In this document: piece after piece, positions 1 to 59,811 of the stretch
Layout of the letters: each line of letters starts with the position of its first letter
Position numbering within the stretch: the first letter of the stretch is position 1
Source: Notolepis coatsorum
Taxonomy: Eukaryota > Chordata > Actinopteri > Aulopiformes > Paralepididae
Direction: 5' to 3'
Assembly: GCA_963971535.1 (NCBI GenBank)
Contig: OZ020598.1
Span: 89,752,021 to 89,816,020, forward strand
Length of the DNA: 64,000 bases
Translations under genes and position numbers: made by a program
The notes under the pieces: model-generated
Seen by the model: the letters and a program-made list of their open reading frames with translations, nothing else
Told to the model about the DNA's origin: nothing
The model's database searches: none

Positions 1-47411
<47,411 letters not shown>

Positions 47412-48999
47412 CTAGGTTGAAGATATAAATGGTTGGATCAGGATATACAGAAGTAGATAAGTAAATGGTTGAAATGGAACCAGGTATAGGTGCTGGGGAC
47501 CAATCTTAAAAGAAACACACACACACATCTGATTCATAACCATATGTAATGACGAGATGTAATGGTATCTAATGGTAAGGAGGACAGCAATGTTTGAGTT
47601 CATATACAGTAAGAGGGATGTCCTAGCCTGACACATCGGACCCATGGGGAACACGTTACACGACGCAAGCTAGCTCTCCACTGGATCTGAACGCAGCACA
47701 CCAAGAAGTAAACAAAGAAAAATAGTCGTCAATTAAGTCAATTTGACTCACCATGGTCATGTGGTGGTGTCTTGTCGCAGTAATCACACTGAAGTGTGTG
47801 GGGAAACCCTGATTTCTCTGTTTGTCTGTACTAGCCAACAGTTCTCCCCATTGTAAACAAGCCTTGGGGGCGCATGGAGCTAAACTTCAATATAAAAGCC
47901 TTTGTGCACACACTGACCGCCCCGTTGCCTTGGTAACACACAAATAAAATAAAGAATCTTTTTCCTGTACTTTAATATGATTACAGCGCCAGGAATTCAT
48001 TACTGGTTGAGAAGACGCCAACACCACGCGTGTCGCATCAGGGACGTCAGATTTAAAAACCTCTGACCCATCCTGCTCAACGACTTATCTCTTTTCCTTC
48101 GGATTACATCTCTATTGTTTTATGTTCAAATAGAATAACATTTATAATTAAGACTTTGGTTCCTGTATTAGCCGATTCTCTGACTCCATATTTGTTGAAT
48201 TTCCAAGTCGTTATAACCATTAGCTTCACCTAAACTAGCACTGTAATTGTACATAGTATGAGATGTCTTTTCCACTGCCCGCCCCCGTTGGCATGCTTGT
48301 GCACACAGTACATAAGGTACTATTGTCATGGTGCCATGTGTGTCTATTGTACTGTGGAACTTTGTAAACAGATGAATGCACCACTAGCACCACTGTCACC
48401 AGGATATTTTCATGTTTATTCATTTAATCGGGCGCGGGAAGCTGACGTCACATTTAATCAAATCTCTGGGGCAAGTCGTCATACTGTATGTACACTAGGC
48501 CAGGGTCATTCCCATTAACCGCGTGTCGACGGGTGGATCTTTGGGTTAAAACATGGAGGTCTTGTTGTGGGAGAAGCTGCTGCAGTACATGTAATGACCA
48601 CCATGGGAGCCAAATGCAACCTTTCTTTTTCTCCATCCCTTCCTCTAGGTTTATACATTTAGCAGTTTTAGCGATTTCTCAAAGCAAACGAACACCAGTG
48701 AGCCAAGATGGCGACAATCTTCCATAGCAACTGTAGCCACTTTCCGAGCCCTATTTGGCAAATGTATGGACATCCTGACTCTCAAATCTCGGCCTATCCA
48801 ATACCTCTCCAAGTGGATCGTGGCCAACAGGGTCTCAACCGGAGTGCTTCCATCCAACGTTGCCATAACGACCAACATGGGCTCGGGATTGGGTAAGGTC
48901 TCCTCCGCGTGCAGACAGAGCAACGGCCATCACTGACCTAACACAATGGCAGACTACCATTCTCCATCTGGAAGAGACAGACACACAAATAGGACTTAA
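47412..48999. other. No supported feature
   Basis: This is the region upstream of the first arap3 exon I can place. I looked for a short exon encoding the SAM start and ending in phase 2 and found none. A plus-strand open stretch at 48708-48896 begins after CCAAGATGGCGAC but resembles nothing I recognise. Confidence 0.5.
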
Positions 49000-49020
49000 A
49001 GCACATTATAAGCACATGTT

Positions 49021-49037
49021 GGGGGGGGGGGGGGGGG
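49021..49037. repeat. Run of guanines
   Basis: About 17 consecutive G. Confidence 0.93.
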
Positions 49038-49142
49038 TCAACAGAAAATGTATTATCCTGTCCAAGTCAGTTATGAGGATGAGTCTCCACAGCTTAGCAC
49101 CCGCGTATTCTTGCTCAGCTGTTGCCGTCCGGCAAACGGTAC

Positions 49143-49368
49143 CGCGGTCTCAAGGCCCGGACCAGCAGGTTCAGGGACAGTTCCCCCCCCCCCCCCTCCC
49201 AGGCAGTCAGCCTCAAGGCCCAGACCAGCAGACTCCAGGACAGTTTTCCCACCAGGCAGTCAGAATCAAGGCCCGGACCAGCAGACTCCAGGACAGTTTT
49301 CCCGCCAGGCAGTCAGAATCAAGGCCCGGACCAGCAGATTCCAGGTCAGTTTTACCCCCCAGGCAGAC
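49143..49368. repeat. 53-bp tandem repeat, 4 copies
   Basis: Units run CAAGGCCCGGACCAGCAGAC, TCCAGGACAG and CCAGGCAGTCAGAAT. Confidence 0.92.
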
Positions 49369-49417
49369 TCATGAACAAATAATGCTAAATAGTGCTAATC
49401 ACCTTCTCTGCTACAGA

Positions 49418-49668
49418 TTTGCACACACTGCTGATTTACACACACTACTGATTTACACACTATGCTGATTTACACACACTACTGATTTACACACACTACT
49501 GATTTACACACTATGCTGATTTACACACACTGCTGATTTACACACACTGCTGATTTACACACACTACTGATTTACACACTATGCTGATTTACACACACTG
49601 CTGATTTACACACACTGCTGATTTACACACCATGCTGATTTACACACACTACTGATTTACACACACTA
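49418..49668. repeat. 17-18-bp minisatellite, about 14 copies
   Basis: Unit: CTGATTTACACACACTGC / CTGATTTACACACTATG. Confidence 0.94.
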
Positions 49669-50084
49669 TACTTGTATTTTAAATTGATGCTATTCTTTTT
49701 TGTCATTGCTATTTTGCTGCTAATTATATATTTTAATTATACCGTTTTTATTGCTTCTTCTGTACTACTTGTGTTGATGCTGCTGCCAGGCAGAGGAGCA
49801 CGGTTTCAAGCAATAACATTCTAAAAAACACCCACGTTTATTTCCTGTTAGCTGAAGCAATAACTGACGAAGCATACGCTTGGGTCCACACTGTTTCCCT
49901 AGCAACAGAATTCCAGTGAAACCGTCTATACTGTAACGGTCAGACAGGGGCGCGACAACAAAGCTGATTCTGATTCTAATATCTAAAATATCCTCTAATT
50001 TCCTTGTATTCATCCTACGGACGTACGCATGTAGCGCACACACTTTAGAATCCTGATTGGTAAAGGCTTGATCAGACTCCCTGA

Positions 50085-50345
50085 TTGATTGATTGATTGA
50101 TTGATGGTAAAGGCTTGATCAGACTCCCTGATTGATTGATTGATTGATTGAAAATTGTATTAACAGATTGCAGAATGGGTACAGTACAGTACGGCTCAAT
50201 ACACACAATTGTTAATGGGATGCAGACCAGAGAAATACTTTCGTCTTGTTTACATCAGGGTCCCCCATTTTCAATTCATCATAACATATATGACATACAG
50301 ATAGACAGTACTGCACATCTATACATTTATGACATACCGAAAAGT
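50085..50345 (-). mobile_element. LINE 3' end, family L1, with (TTGA)n
   Basis: (ATTG)n precedes AACAGATTGCAGAATGGGTA and AGTACGGCTCAATACA. A 30-bp stretch with AAAGGCTTGATCAGACTCCC is duplicated on the tail side. Confidence 0.85.
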
Positions 50346-50579
50346 TCCCTGCACTGGGAACCTCTCGAAACTGCACACACACACACGTAAAAGGAGGCTC
50401 TCCTGTTTTGAATACTACTGCACTCGAAAAGAAAAAAATAAGAAGAAATAGAATACAGACAATATAAACAAAATACATGTTTAAATTCCTCAACAGAAAT
50501 AGCCAGAGGCCAGAGCTCTCATCCCACTCAAGAAGAATGGAAGCAACACTATCAATGCCGTCTTTGTTTTTCCCACTGC

Positions 50580-50960
50580 AGATTAGGGATGGTTAGGGAT
50601 ATAACACATATAAACACATACATATACAGGCCGATTTTGATACATATTCTATTATGGCCAATATGATGTGTTCTACTGTATAGAAAAAAGAGATCGATTC
50701 ACAGATTCCTAAAGAAATCCCCAAAAAATGTATTGTGGCTCAATGAGACTTACATAAAATTAAATATGCGATATATTTCTTCAGTCTTGTGATTTGGTTT
50801 AAACCTACACAACATACAAGCTTTATAACAAGAAGTTTAATAGCAACCTAGAATCGAATGTATCGAGATAATCGTGACAAATCAAGAATGGATTTTAAAT
50901 CGAATCGTGACCCCAAGATTCTAAATTGAACGGAACTCAGATTCCCAAAGATTACAACCC
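50580..50960. mobile_element. Diverged hAT-like fragment
   Basis: AGATCGATTCACAG, GAATCGAATGTATCGAG and TAAATCGAATCGTGACCCC words suggest an old hAT MITE. Borders are not visible. Confidence 0.4.
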
Positions 50961-51208
50961 CCAAATCTTTAATTCCCTCAGTTATTCTACTGTCTGGACA
51001 TCGTTTGGTCCCTTTCACTCATGCTACTTGCAATGTTCATCAATATAAACATTAATCTACTGTTACACTTACTGCAAGTCTGTCCAGATAAGAGAATCTG
51101 TTCAACGCCTAAACTGTACTTGTAACGCTCGCAGAATCGACTGGAAACCGCCTCTGTTCAGGATTGTGGCCCCCCTAAGAAGAACATATGTACACGCATT
51201 CATCCTGC

Positions 51209-51252
51209 TTAGCTTGTGTGTGTGTGTGTGTGTGTGCGTGCGTGTGTGTGCA
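51209..51252. repeat. GT-rich microsatellite
   Basis: Interrupted GT/CGTG repeat. A separate (TGTC)n array of about eight units lies at 51427-51461. Confidence 0.88.
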
Positions 51253-51430
51253 TGTATGCGTGTGTACGTGCCCAGTCTCTGCCTGTCTGTCTGGGTATAT
51301 GCCTCCATCCTAATCTCATTGGATACACTTCATTAATCATTCTGATATGACACGCTCTGTTCTTCACACGTTAGTCAGGGAACCGACCGCAGTCACTCCT
51401 ACATCTGAGAACAGAGTAGGGTGAAGTGTG

Positions 51431-51461
<31 letters not shown>

Positions 51462-51597
51462 GTGGGCTATACAGTAGCATTCATCGCAGGGCTGCCTACG
51501 TCTCCTTCTGGTGGTGAGAAGGACCGTGTCACAGGGTTAGGCTGCCAGATGAACTCGGAGGTCTATGGAGACCCGAGCTCAGGATGTTGCACCGACG

Positions 51598-51999
51598 GGA
51601 GTTCCATGAAGCTGCTGTGACGTCAGGCGGGTCATGTGAGGAAGTCCACCACGAAGCTATGTAGCAAGCAGGCTCTAATACGGGTGGCTTCTAGCAATTA
51701 CCATCCTGTCTTGGTGACACGTAGCCCTAGTGTCTCAAATAGTTGCCTCATATTCCAGCATTCCGAGGGGAGGGGGGCATATACATTGCGCATTGTATGT
51801 CCATAAGCCGCCAAGGAAGAAAATGCTGATGATGCAAGGACTGCCACATGTCGCTGGGATGCGAGCTAGCTTACGCTAGCAGTAACGTCAGTTGGTTGCC
51901 GGGGCGGTTCGGACGTTAGCGTTGCCAAATACGGGACGCTAATGGCTAGAAGGCATCCTCACATGACCCGCATGACATCACGCCAGCTTTATGGAACTC
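51598..51999. mobile_element. Foldback MITE of about 400 bp
   Basis: GGAGTTCCATGAAGCTG and CGGGTCATGTGAGGA at the left are matched by TCCTCACATGACCCG and CAGCTTTATGGAACTC at the right. Confidence 0.88.
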
Positions 52000-52003
52000 T
52001 GCC

Positions 52004-53888
52004 CATTTCCCCACAAGTGTTAACCCATGACAGATTTGTATCATTTGCCACAAACTATAAAACAGCCATTGTTGGTGAGGTGTTCTGTTGAAGCCAAGGT
52101 CTCCCAGATTAGATGGAGCAGATCAATGGCGATGGGGAGAAAGTGACCGTCCATTTCTTTTGTAACTATGCACTAGGTAACTTGGAAGAATGTCTTAGTT
52201 AGAACTATGTAAAAGGCTATTACCGGTAGATCCTCTAATTTCTAGAGCTTTTAAATGTGTGGACAACACAAATTAAATTAGTTTTCGTTTTTGCTTACCC
52301 TTTTTTTTTTTATTGCTCAAGGTACATGGTGCATCTTTAATGTCTCAATGCTCGCCATCTATGACACTTGAACTGAAATTATACAATGAAATGATACAAT
52401 GGGTTCTGAATGGGTGCCAGACAAGACATCAGTCATTCAGTCCTCTTAATCTACCCCACAATGTGAAGCATTTAACACATCCTCTTTTATTGTTAATTCA
52501 GAGATAATGTCAGCTACCAAATGTTGTATGCTATAGCTACTGTTACTGTTAGCTGTAACATTCGGTAGCTGACATAGTAGCTCTAATGTTTGGTAGCAAA
52601 TGTTACAGTAGCACAATTGCTTGCCAACAGCCAAAAAGGATACTAGATACTTTGCAGTGTGTGTGGGACAGGTGGACATGGGGACAGCCAAACTTAGTAC
52701 AGTCCCCCACTGTCAATTTGAAACCACCTGAAACAGTAAAAGGGTAATCTAACGGCCTAGCATGATTGAAATGGGGGAAAGACATGCCACCAGAATGCCT
52801 CAAAAGGTTAGGACAATGGGTTTAGAAGCTAAGCGCTTGTAAGTGCTCAAGGGCAACTTCACCAGCAGATAACAGAACAGCAGGCCGAGATGGCATCACT
52901 GTGACCTTTCCACCCCTTGGGTCGCAACCCGGCCCTTCCAGCCAACTAAAATCACAGATCGGGAACAAAGCCTGATGTCACTGGCCGGACAAAGACATTG
53001 GATTGTTCCCTATTGCAGCAGCCGTAGCTGTAGAGTCGGCCCTCAGGGGAGAAAGTGCTAGAGGGGATACAGCACAAGACCAACACGAGAGGCTGTAGAC
53101 CACAACACAACGGAGACACAACACGGTCAATTGTAGGCCAAAAATCATACGTCATTCACACTATGAATTAGTAATCTCCATCAGGTTCATCAGGAGAGAT
53201 TTGGCGTTTGGTTGCGTATATCTGTCGGTCTGTCCAGAGCTAATCTCTCCAACTACGGTGGCCACGGTGGATGAAACTGGCCACATAGGCTGACAGCAGG
53301 CCAGGGTAGTGTGTGCTAGAATATTTTTCACATCTGTCGAGGACAAGTATTTTATTTGAATTAGTTTCCATCATTGTCCATTCAAATACATATTCAAATA
53401 CATATTCAGGACACTTTACACCTTTTAAACACAAGAGGGCGATACTACACAGGTTCGCTGCTCAGAGCCTCAGGGAATCAGCTCTCTGAACCCTGTTTAC
53501 AACATGGACATGCCATAGCGAACCTATTGTTGTTGATATACCTATGCATTAAATACATTTATGCATGCATTCATTTCCATCACTGGCCATTGAAATAATC
53601 CCGTCCTCTCGTGATTGGAATCAGTTTCTAACATCCTTCCTATGCCTCCTATCACTCTTCCTATGCTTTCTCACATTCTTCCTATGCTTCTTGTTTTTGT
53701 ATTTGTCCGGTGCGTCTACTGAGCGCATCTTTCTAGTTAATTATTTCAACAGGCAACATAGCAAATTGTGACGTCTGACATGTCAGCCAACAACTGCAGG
53801 CCAGATGGCAAATCAAGAGGTAAGAAATGTCAGTATCATACGTCTCAGAGACAAAAACAAGTGGCAGACAGTATTTCCCCACTTCTGA
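52004..53888. other. Unique-looking intergenic or intronic sequence with one hairpin
   Basis: No exon is supported. At 52508-52574 arms TGTCAGCTACCAAATGTT and AACATTCGGTAGCTGACA form a 67-nt hairpin with one mismatch. Confidence 0.6.
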
Positions 53889-55112
53889 CTTAAAAAGGTG
53901 AATGCCACCCATTTTTTAAGTCGTATTCTTGCCCCATTGTACGCAGAGACGTTTCTCTTACCGGCTACGTCAGCAGCCCGTGGGAAAATACTGTATGCAG
54001 ACCTGGAAGCTCCGAGGTTACTAGAATGGGACGTACAATTGCTTATACCAGTAAATGAGGCTGAGCAATGTTTAGGGTCTTAGAAAAGTGACGTTTCAAC
54101 TCATTCCTGTAATATTTCGGGTGCACATAGAGATGATGTATTTGACACTTTGTTGATGATGCACAAACAAAAAAGGTATACGCTTGAGATTTCATTTAAA
54201 TATCAAAATTGATATTCCTGATATTTAACACATTCAGCGCCAAACCCGAGATAAGTCGTGTTAACTCGCCATGCGTTGGACGCCAGACCAGAGATATCTC
54301 GGTTTTGGTCGTTTTTTCTTTTATTCGATATTTTTATTCATTATTCATCCACTGACCTTGGTGTTACCATAGGAAAGGATTTTGAGATCGCCAAAGTGCA
54401 ATACCGGCCACCCTTTGAAACCTTATATCTAACCCTGTGTTACACTCAAATGTCTACAGGCGCTATATTTAGACGGAGCCGAGTAAGTCGCTTCATCCGA
54501 CCACTTCGAAATGCATCTGGCACACTCTATCCATAAATTGTGCCAAATTATGTCCAGGACCAGATGGACACCAATACTGGAAATCGCGATCAGACAATTG
54601 GAATATTCTTTTTGGAATACCCCCGACCAAACGTAAGGACTATCTGACATCAATTTCAGCTTGATCCAACAATGTTTTGATATCGATCCAGCTGATCAGC
54701 TTCTGTAGTGTTCAACACGAATGCCGTTCCTCGCCCCCCCCCCCTTTCATGCATTCATGATGAACCATAATACCTATTATATACATTTGATTTGGAAATA
54801 GTAGCGTGTCCAGGCAAGAAACGCCAACGCTTATAGTAGAATACACGTAGCGCCCTATAACTCAGCGTTTCAGGAATTATCCCGGATCACTCCTAAACTA
54901 TACTTACCGTAAATCCTCAAATAGAGGAGGGACCTCCGATAAAGGAGGGGCCTCTTATAATGGGGGGGGGGGGGGTGTTGATGCATTTAGACAAACACAG
55001 GCCGGTCTCTAATATAAGTAGGGCTGACCTTCGATTTTTTTTTTGGCAATCGAAGCTTCGGGGCCGAGCTTCGATTTTAATTCGAAGCTTCGAATTAAAA
55101 CAAATTTAATTC

Positions 55113-55154
<42 letters not shown>
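55113..55154. repeat. (TA)n microsatellite
   Basis: About 19 units. Confidence 0.95.
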
Positions 55155-55156
<2 letters not shown>

Positions 55157-55729
55157 ATCTTATGTTGTGGGACTTGTACAACACTTTGTTAAACTTTGTT
55201 GTTTTTAAATGTGCTCTATAAATAAAGTGGATTGGATTAATGAATTAAGTAGCCCCTTTCGTGACTGTGACGCAGCCAACACGGCTGTGTGATTTAATTC
55301 AAGGTGGATCGCTGTTGTCGTTTGAACAACTTCAGATTTCATGGGAACTACCAATCCCCCAAATCAAGAATGTTTAAGATGAATGAAGTAAGATTTTGAT
55401 TATTTGAAATATGGCCTGTGTAGACTAAACTATGCACAGAATTATGTCAGTCTACAAGGTCCGGATTCTACATGGTCCGGCAATGTAGACCTTGTAGACT
55501 CCACTACAGACCAATTATCAGTGTATGTTCATGCATTTTTAAGAAAGGCTACTTCCACAAAAAACAAACTCACCAAAACATCTCAGTAGCACCTTATCTA
55601 AATGTTCTATTTCATATATGGAGATTCATATTTATTTATGTATTGCATGCATTTCTACATTTTATTTCCTATTTTGTTTATTCATCCCAGTATCTTTCTT
55701 TCTTATGTGTGGAATTCTACAAGGCATTT

Positions 55730-55860
55730 ACATTCACATTTACATTTAGTCATTTAGCTGACGCTTTTATCCAAAGCGACTTACAAGTTCTGTACGACAG
55801 GTCATCAGGAAGGATACAACTCTATCAGCTGAGTAACAATATTCATCAAAGTGTTGCGTG
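55730..55860 (+). mobile_element. Fragment of a common fish interspersed repeat
   Basis: ATTTAGTCATTTAGCTGACG and TTTATCCAAAGCGACTTACA are words of a repeat widely found in teleosts. Its full extent is not visible. Confidence 0.65.
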
Positions 55861-56379
55861 TTACAGTGTAGGTTAGTTTATTAGGACAAGTGCATGACAG
55901 TAAGGTTAGTTAGGGTTATATTTTTTTTTTTTTTTTTTTTTTTATTTATTTCAGATAATGGTTGAAGAAGTGTGTCTTTAGTCGACGGCGAAAGATTGGA
56001 CGGGATTCTGCTGTCCTAACTGGGGTGGGTAGTTCATTCCACCATTGAAAAAAAAAAATCTTTTCACCGTCTGTGGGCGTTTCTTATGAGCCTCGGTTCC
56101 AAACGAAGACCCTCCATCTTTGATCCCGTTACCGAACGCATATTTCAGCCTGGAATAATGGGATTTATGATTAGCCAATGGACATATCGATCTACCAGAT
56201 TCCGATGACTAATGACGAAATGCTGCCGGCGATCACATGGCCTGATGGTAGGATACTATTCCCCCAAATTACAGCTGGATTGGACATCGTTTTAAAACGT
56301 AACGTGATCGATCAGTGAAAATGGCTACTTGAACACACACTGTATTGCTAATCAATAATACTGATCGGCGTCCCCCGCC

Positions 56380-56741
56380 GCCCCCATTTCATCCATATAT
56401 GCTCTGTAATAGTCCGGATGCTACGCAGTTCGTTTTATTTCATTCGTATATATACAGCAGAAATGGCGTTTGATATAACGTGACTAGCCTTTAGCCTAAA
56501 AACCGAGGCGAAACTGCGATAAACCTTATATTCACGGCGCTATAAAATGACAACCAACCGATGGATTTTTATTTTCTTTAAGCCATTATGAAGGCACGGT
56601 TTATGCACTCAAGTGACAATGAGAATGGACAGATAGCAATACTATAAATTATATATATAGCTGTTAGAAAGTACATCGGTTTGTAAACAAACCTCTGTCC
56701 TCTGGCCTATAAATCGGCGCTACATGCTGGTCGTCAATGTG
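56380..56741. mobile_element. Right end of another piggyBac-like element
   Basis: GGCGCTACATGCTGGTCGTC then AATGTG abuts TTAA at 56742-56745. Its left end was not found; the start given is approximate. Confidence 0.5.
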
Positions 56742-57129
56742 TTAACGTGTCCCTCTGGTTAGCTTTAGCGCTAGCCGCTAGCTAACATTGTCATAATAAA
56801 TAGATCTGTGGTGTTAGCTGGATGACGTTGACTTCGTTTGCAAACATTAACGTTCGCTATCTATATGGCGTTGGCAGACGAGGCTGGCGTTGTCCAGTTG
56901 ACACATTACAGACCATGATGCTATGATAACGTTAGTAGCTAAAGCTACTGCATGTAAACAACGCGATTCAACTGAGGAAGTCGAGAAGGTACCACACGCT
57001 AAACCGTCCCCGGACCCCACAACCTAGTATAGACAGTTCCAACTTCAGTGTGTGAATTATGTTAATCCCACAATTACTCAACTGCACTCAATATTTAAAT
57101 ACCAATGCTAGTCGAAATAAATGTAGACA

Positions 57130-57133
57130 AAAA

Positions 57134-57229
<96 letters not shown>
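57130..57229. repeat. (AAT)n microsatellite
   Basis: About 33 units. Confidence 0.97.
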
Positions 57230-57230
<1 letters not shown>

Positions 57231-57664
57231 CAATAAAAGTCTGAAAATGAAGGGATTATGTCCATGAGTGTCCTTTTTAGAAATTAAGGCCTGCCTCTTA
57301 TATAAGCCTCTCTCTAAAAAAGGCCTGGTGCTCTTTGTAGCTGAGGTAAATAGAAGACCAGTCTTATATTTGAGGATTTACGGTATATTCACCACGGGAT
57401 AACACGCGAACGTATGCATGAAAAAATTATCTCTTTTTTGCATGTTCGACGGAAGAAAGTCACTGTCAAATGACTATAGTATCGTCTCCATAGCTATAAT
57501 ATAGAATATAGATATAGCTCTCCAAACATAGTGACGCACAGTGAAAATATGTTATGGAAACGTGGCACGTTAGCCACAAGGACCCGACTAATCCCTGGCG
57601 CTGAATGTGTTAAGCAGTTGTTTACTATTCTACAGACACACACACATATGACGATTATCAACGA

Positions 57665-57970
57665 TTCAATGAATGAATTAAACCTTTATTGCCCTTCAAG
57701 GGAATTTGTTTGGCACAAAGAGAGCCACAAAAAAGCCTAATAGGCACATACTATATGAACAATACAGCACAGACAAACAAGACATGAGCATAATAAATAT
57801 AAACATCATAAAAAGCATGACACTGCATGACCCTCAACGGCACCATGTGCAAGTGCTAAAAAATACCAAATAATTAACTAAACTTGTTAAGCAGCTGAAT
57901 GCTGCATGGGACAAAGGACGTAATGCATCGTTTGGTTCTAGTCCTAGGCCTGCAGTACCTCCGCCATGAG
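57665..57970 (-). mobile_element. LINE 3' end, reversed
   Basis: Opens AATTAAACCTTTATTGCCCT and carries CTGAATGCTGCATGGGACAA, typical of reversed fish LINE tails. Confidence 0.6.
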
Positions 57971-58507
57971 GGTAAGAGTAAGAGTGCGTACTTGGGGTCC
58001 ATGACAGGGTCCATTTTATATGAGGATGTCGCCTCCCATTAAATACCCCCCATGACTGCTCTCTTCTTGCCTTAAAATCCAGTCAATGTTTGTGAGTTTG
58101 GCCCACTCTCTAAAAATCATCAACCCTCAAATGTGTGTCCTTGGGCACTGGAGTGACAGTGTATACTTAAAATGGGTGGCATTCCCCTTTAAAGTATAAC
58201 TGCTGAAGGCTGCTGAAACAGGGACCCATTCAAAGTAACACTGTGCAGTAGGACACGTACGATATTGGAACGTCTTCCTGCTTATTCAGAGTGAACAGAG
58301 TTTGATGGAAGTATAGGAAGACGGGAACAAAGACTGGCCAGCCAGACCAGCAGTCACACACACACACACACACTAAGGGAGAACAGAGGAGAGAGAAATG
58401 CCTGTAGCTAGGGCGAGGATGAGGTATGCTGCCAGGGGAGGTGGAGGGCTCTCAAAGAAAAAGTGTGAGTGTGTGCGAGTCCTTGCATGGGTGTGTGATC
58501 TTGTATG

Positions 58508-58511
<4 letters not shown>

Positions 58512-58603
<92 letters not shown>

Positions 58604-58667
58604 CTTCCTGAAAAAGCTTGGAATGTGTTATACATTTTAGCGGATACCTCACCCTAGTGTGTTTGAT

Positions 58668-58728
<61 letters not shown>

Positions 58729-58841
58729 TTGTATGCATAGATTTGTGTTGCGTGTGTGTGTGTGTGTGTGTGTGTGTTCATGCATGCATGTGTATTCGTG
58801 TACATGCCTACATATGTCTGTGTGTGTGTGTGTGTGTGTGT
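58512..58841. repeat. Cluster of four (GT)n arrays
   Basis: Arrays lie at 58512-58602, 58671-58726, about 58752-58776 and about 58818-58841, separated by short unique text. Confidence 0.96.
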
Positions 58842-59119
58842 GCTAGCGTGCATAATGTGTGTGACCCTTTGAGTGACTCAGCCCAACACCAGGAATGTCA
58901 AGGCTGAGAGAGGTATTCTGCCAACGCCATCAGACATTAGCTGGGTAAACACTACTGGACATGTTGTTGGTGTTACAAGAGGCACACAGATAAACACTCT
59001 TTCAATCCAAGCTTCAGATCCCTGGAATTCACTCCAATGAACAATACACACATGCGACCGTGCTCGCCAACAATAAATATCATTCAGCCCTGCTGTAGTC
59101 TAATTCAATTAGTCTAGAC

Positions 59120-59711
59120 CAGTGTTGTCACGATACTGGAATTTCGAACTTCGATACGATACCTTGAAAAGTATCGATATTCGATACCATTTTCGATACC
59201 ACGGGGAAAAAGGTTCAATCTTAAAATGTAATTTTTAATTTTATTATTATTTTTTAAATACATTTAGCTTTTGTTGCTGGTTGATTCTCCTCAGCTTCTC
59301 TCTGGTACTATACGAGAAGATACATATAACACTTTTAAAACCCTTTGTTTATCTTTAGATCACACATTTAAAAATAACTGTTCATCTCACTTCAATAATT
59401 TTTATTGCAGAACATGGTATTTTCTCAAGCAGACAGATGTCAACACTGTAATCTGTGTTGCATGTACCTGACAAACTGAACTGTTTGTATTACAGTCATA
59501 TTCCGATTTAACTGAATGCACATGTGTGTGTGTGGAGTCGACTACTGTACTATTACAGGTATTGAAATGAACAATGCAACTTCCTTATACAATTAAAAAA
59601 AAAAGAAATTATGAATAATTAAATATCGATATTTCGGGAAATGAGTATTGAAACTGTTTTAAATATTCAGAATAGATATGTATCGATTTTTCGATATTTT
59701 TGACAACACTA
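59120..59711. mobile_element. Non-autonomous hAT element, 592 bp
   Basis: Ends CAGTGTTGTCACGATAC and, inverted, TAGTGTTGTCAAAAATATC. GTCTAGAC is duplicated at 59112-59119 and 59712-59719 and is itself a palindrome. The first and last bases do not pair. Confidence 0.9.
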
Positions 59712-59811
59712 GTCTAGACTCTAGCCTAACGAGGCCTGTAGTACATGACACCCATGAGGTTGGGTTAGAGGGACGTTTCAAGCCCTTAATGTTCACTGAC
59801 CCTGTCCCCAT

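Larger units (their letters stand above)
54907..57383. mobile_element. TA-flanked element with 17-bp perfect inverted ends
   Basis: TA then CCGTAAATCCTCAAATA at the left is matched by TATTTGAGGATTTACGG then TA at the right. Inside are a G-run (about 54961), a hAT-like left end (about 55018), (TA)n, a SINE/LINE piece and (AAT)n. Confidence 0.82.
54229..57609. mobile_element. piggyBac-like TTAA element, 3.4 kb, filled with later insertions
   Basis: TTAA flanks (54225-54228, 57610-57613) enclose perfect inverted ends CACATTCAGCGCCA. No transposase is recognised. It carries the Tc1-like element below. Confidence 0.87.
53889..58195. mobile_element. Outer inverted-repeat element enclosing two others
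   Basis: Left AAAGGTGAATGCCACCCATT and right AATGGGTGGCATTCCCCTTT (58171-58190) form inverted termini about 4.3 kb apart. The single end AAAATGGGTGGCATTCC at 6300-6316 shows it is a repeat family. Confidence 0.65.

Noticed and set aside
48708-48896. Plus-strand open frame after CCAAGATGGCGAC
   Set aside because: Short, no known motif, no splice or promoter context.
58331-58380. Minus-strand VWLAS reading as a possible SAM start
   Set aside because: No flanking SAM residues, no donor in the required phase, and text next to microsatellites.
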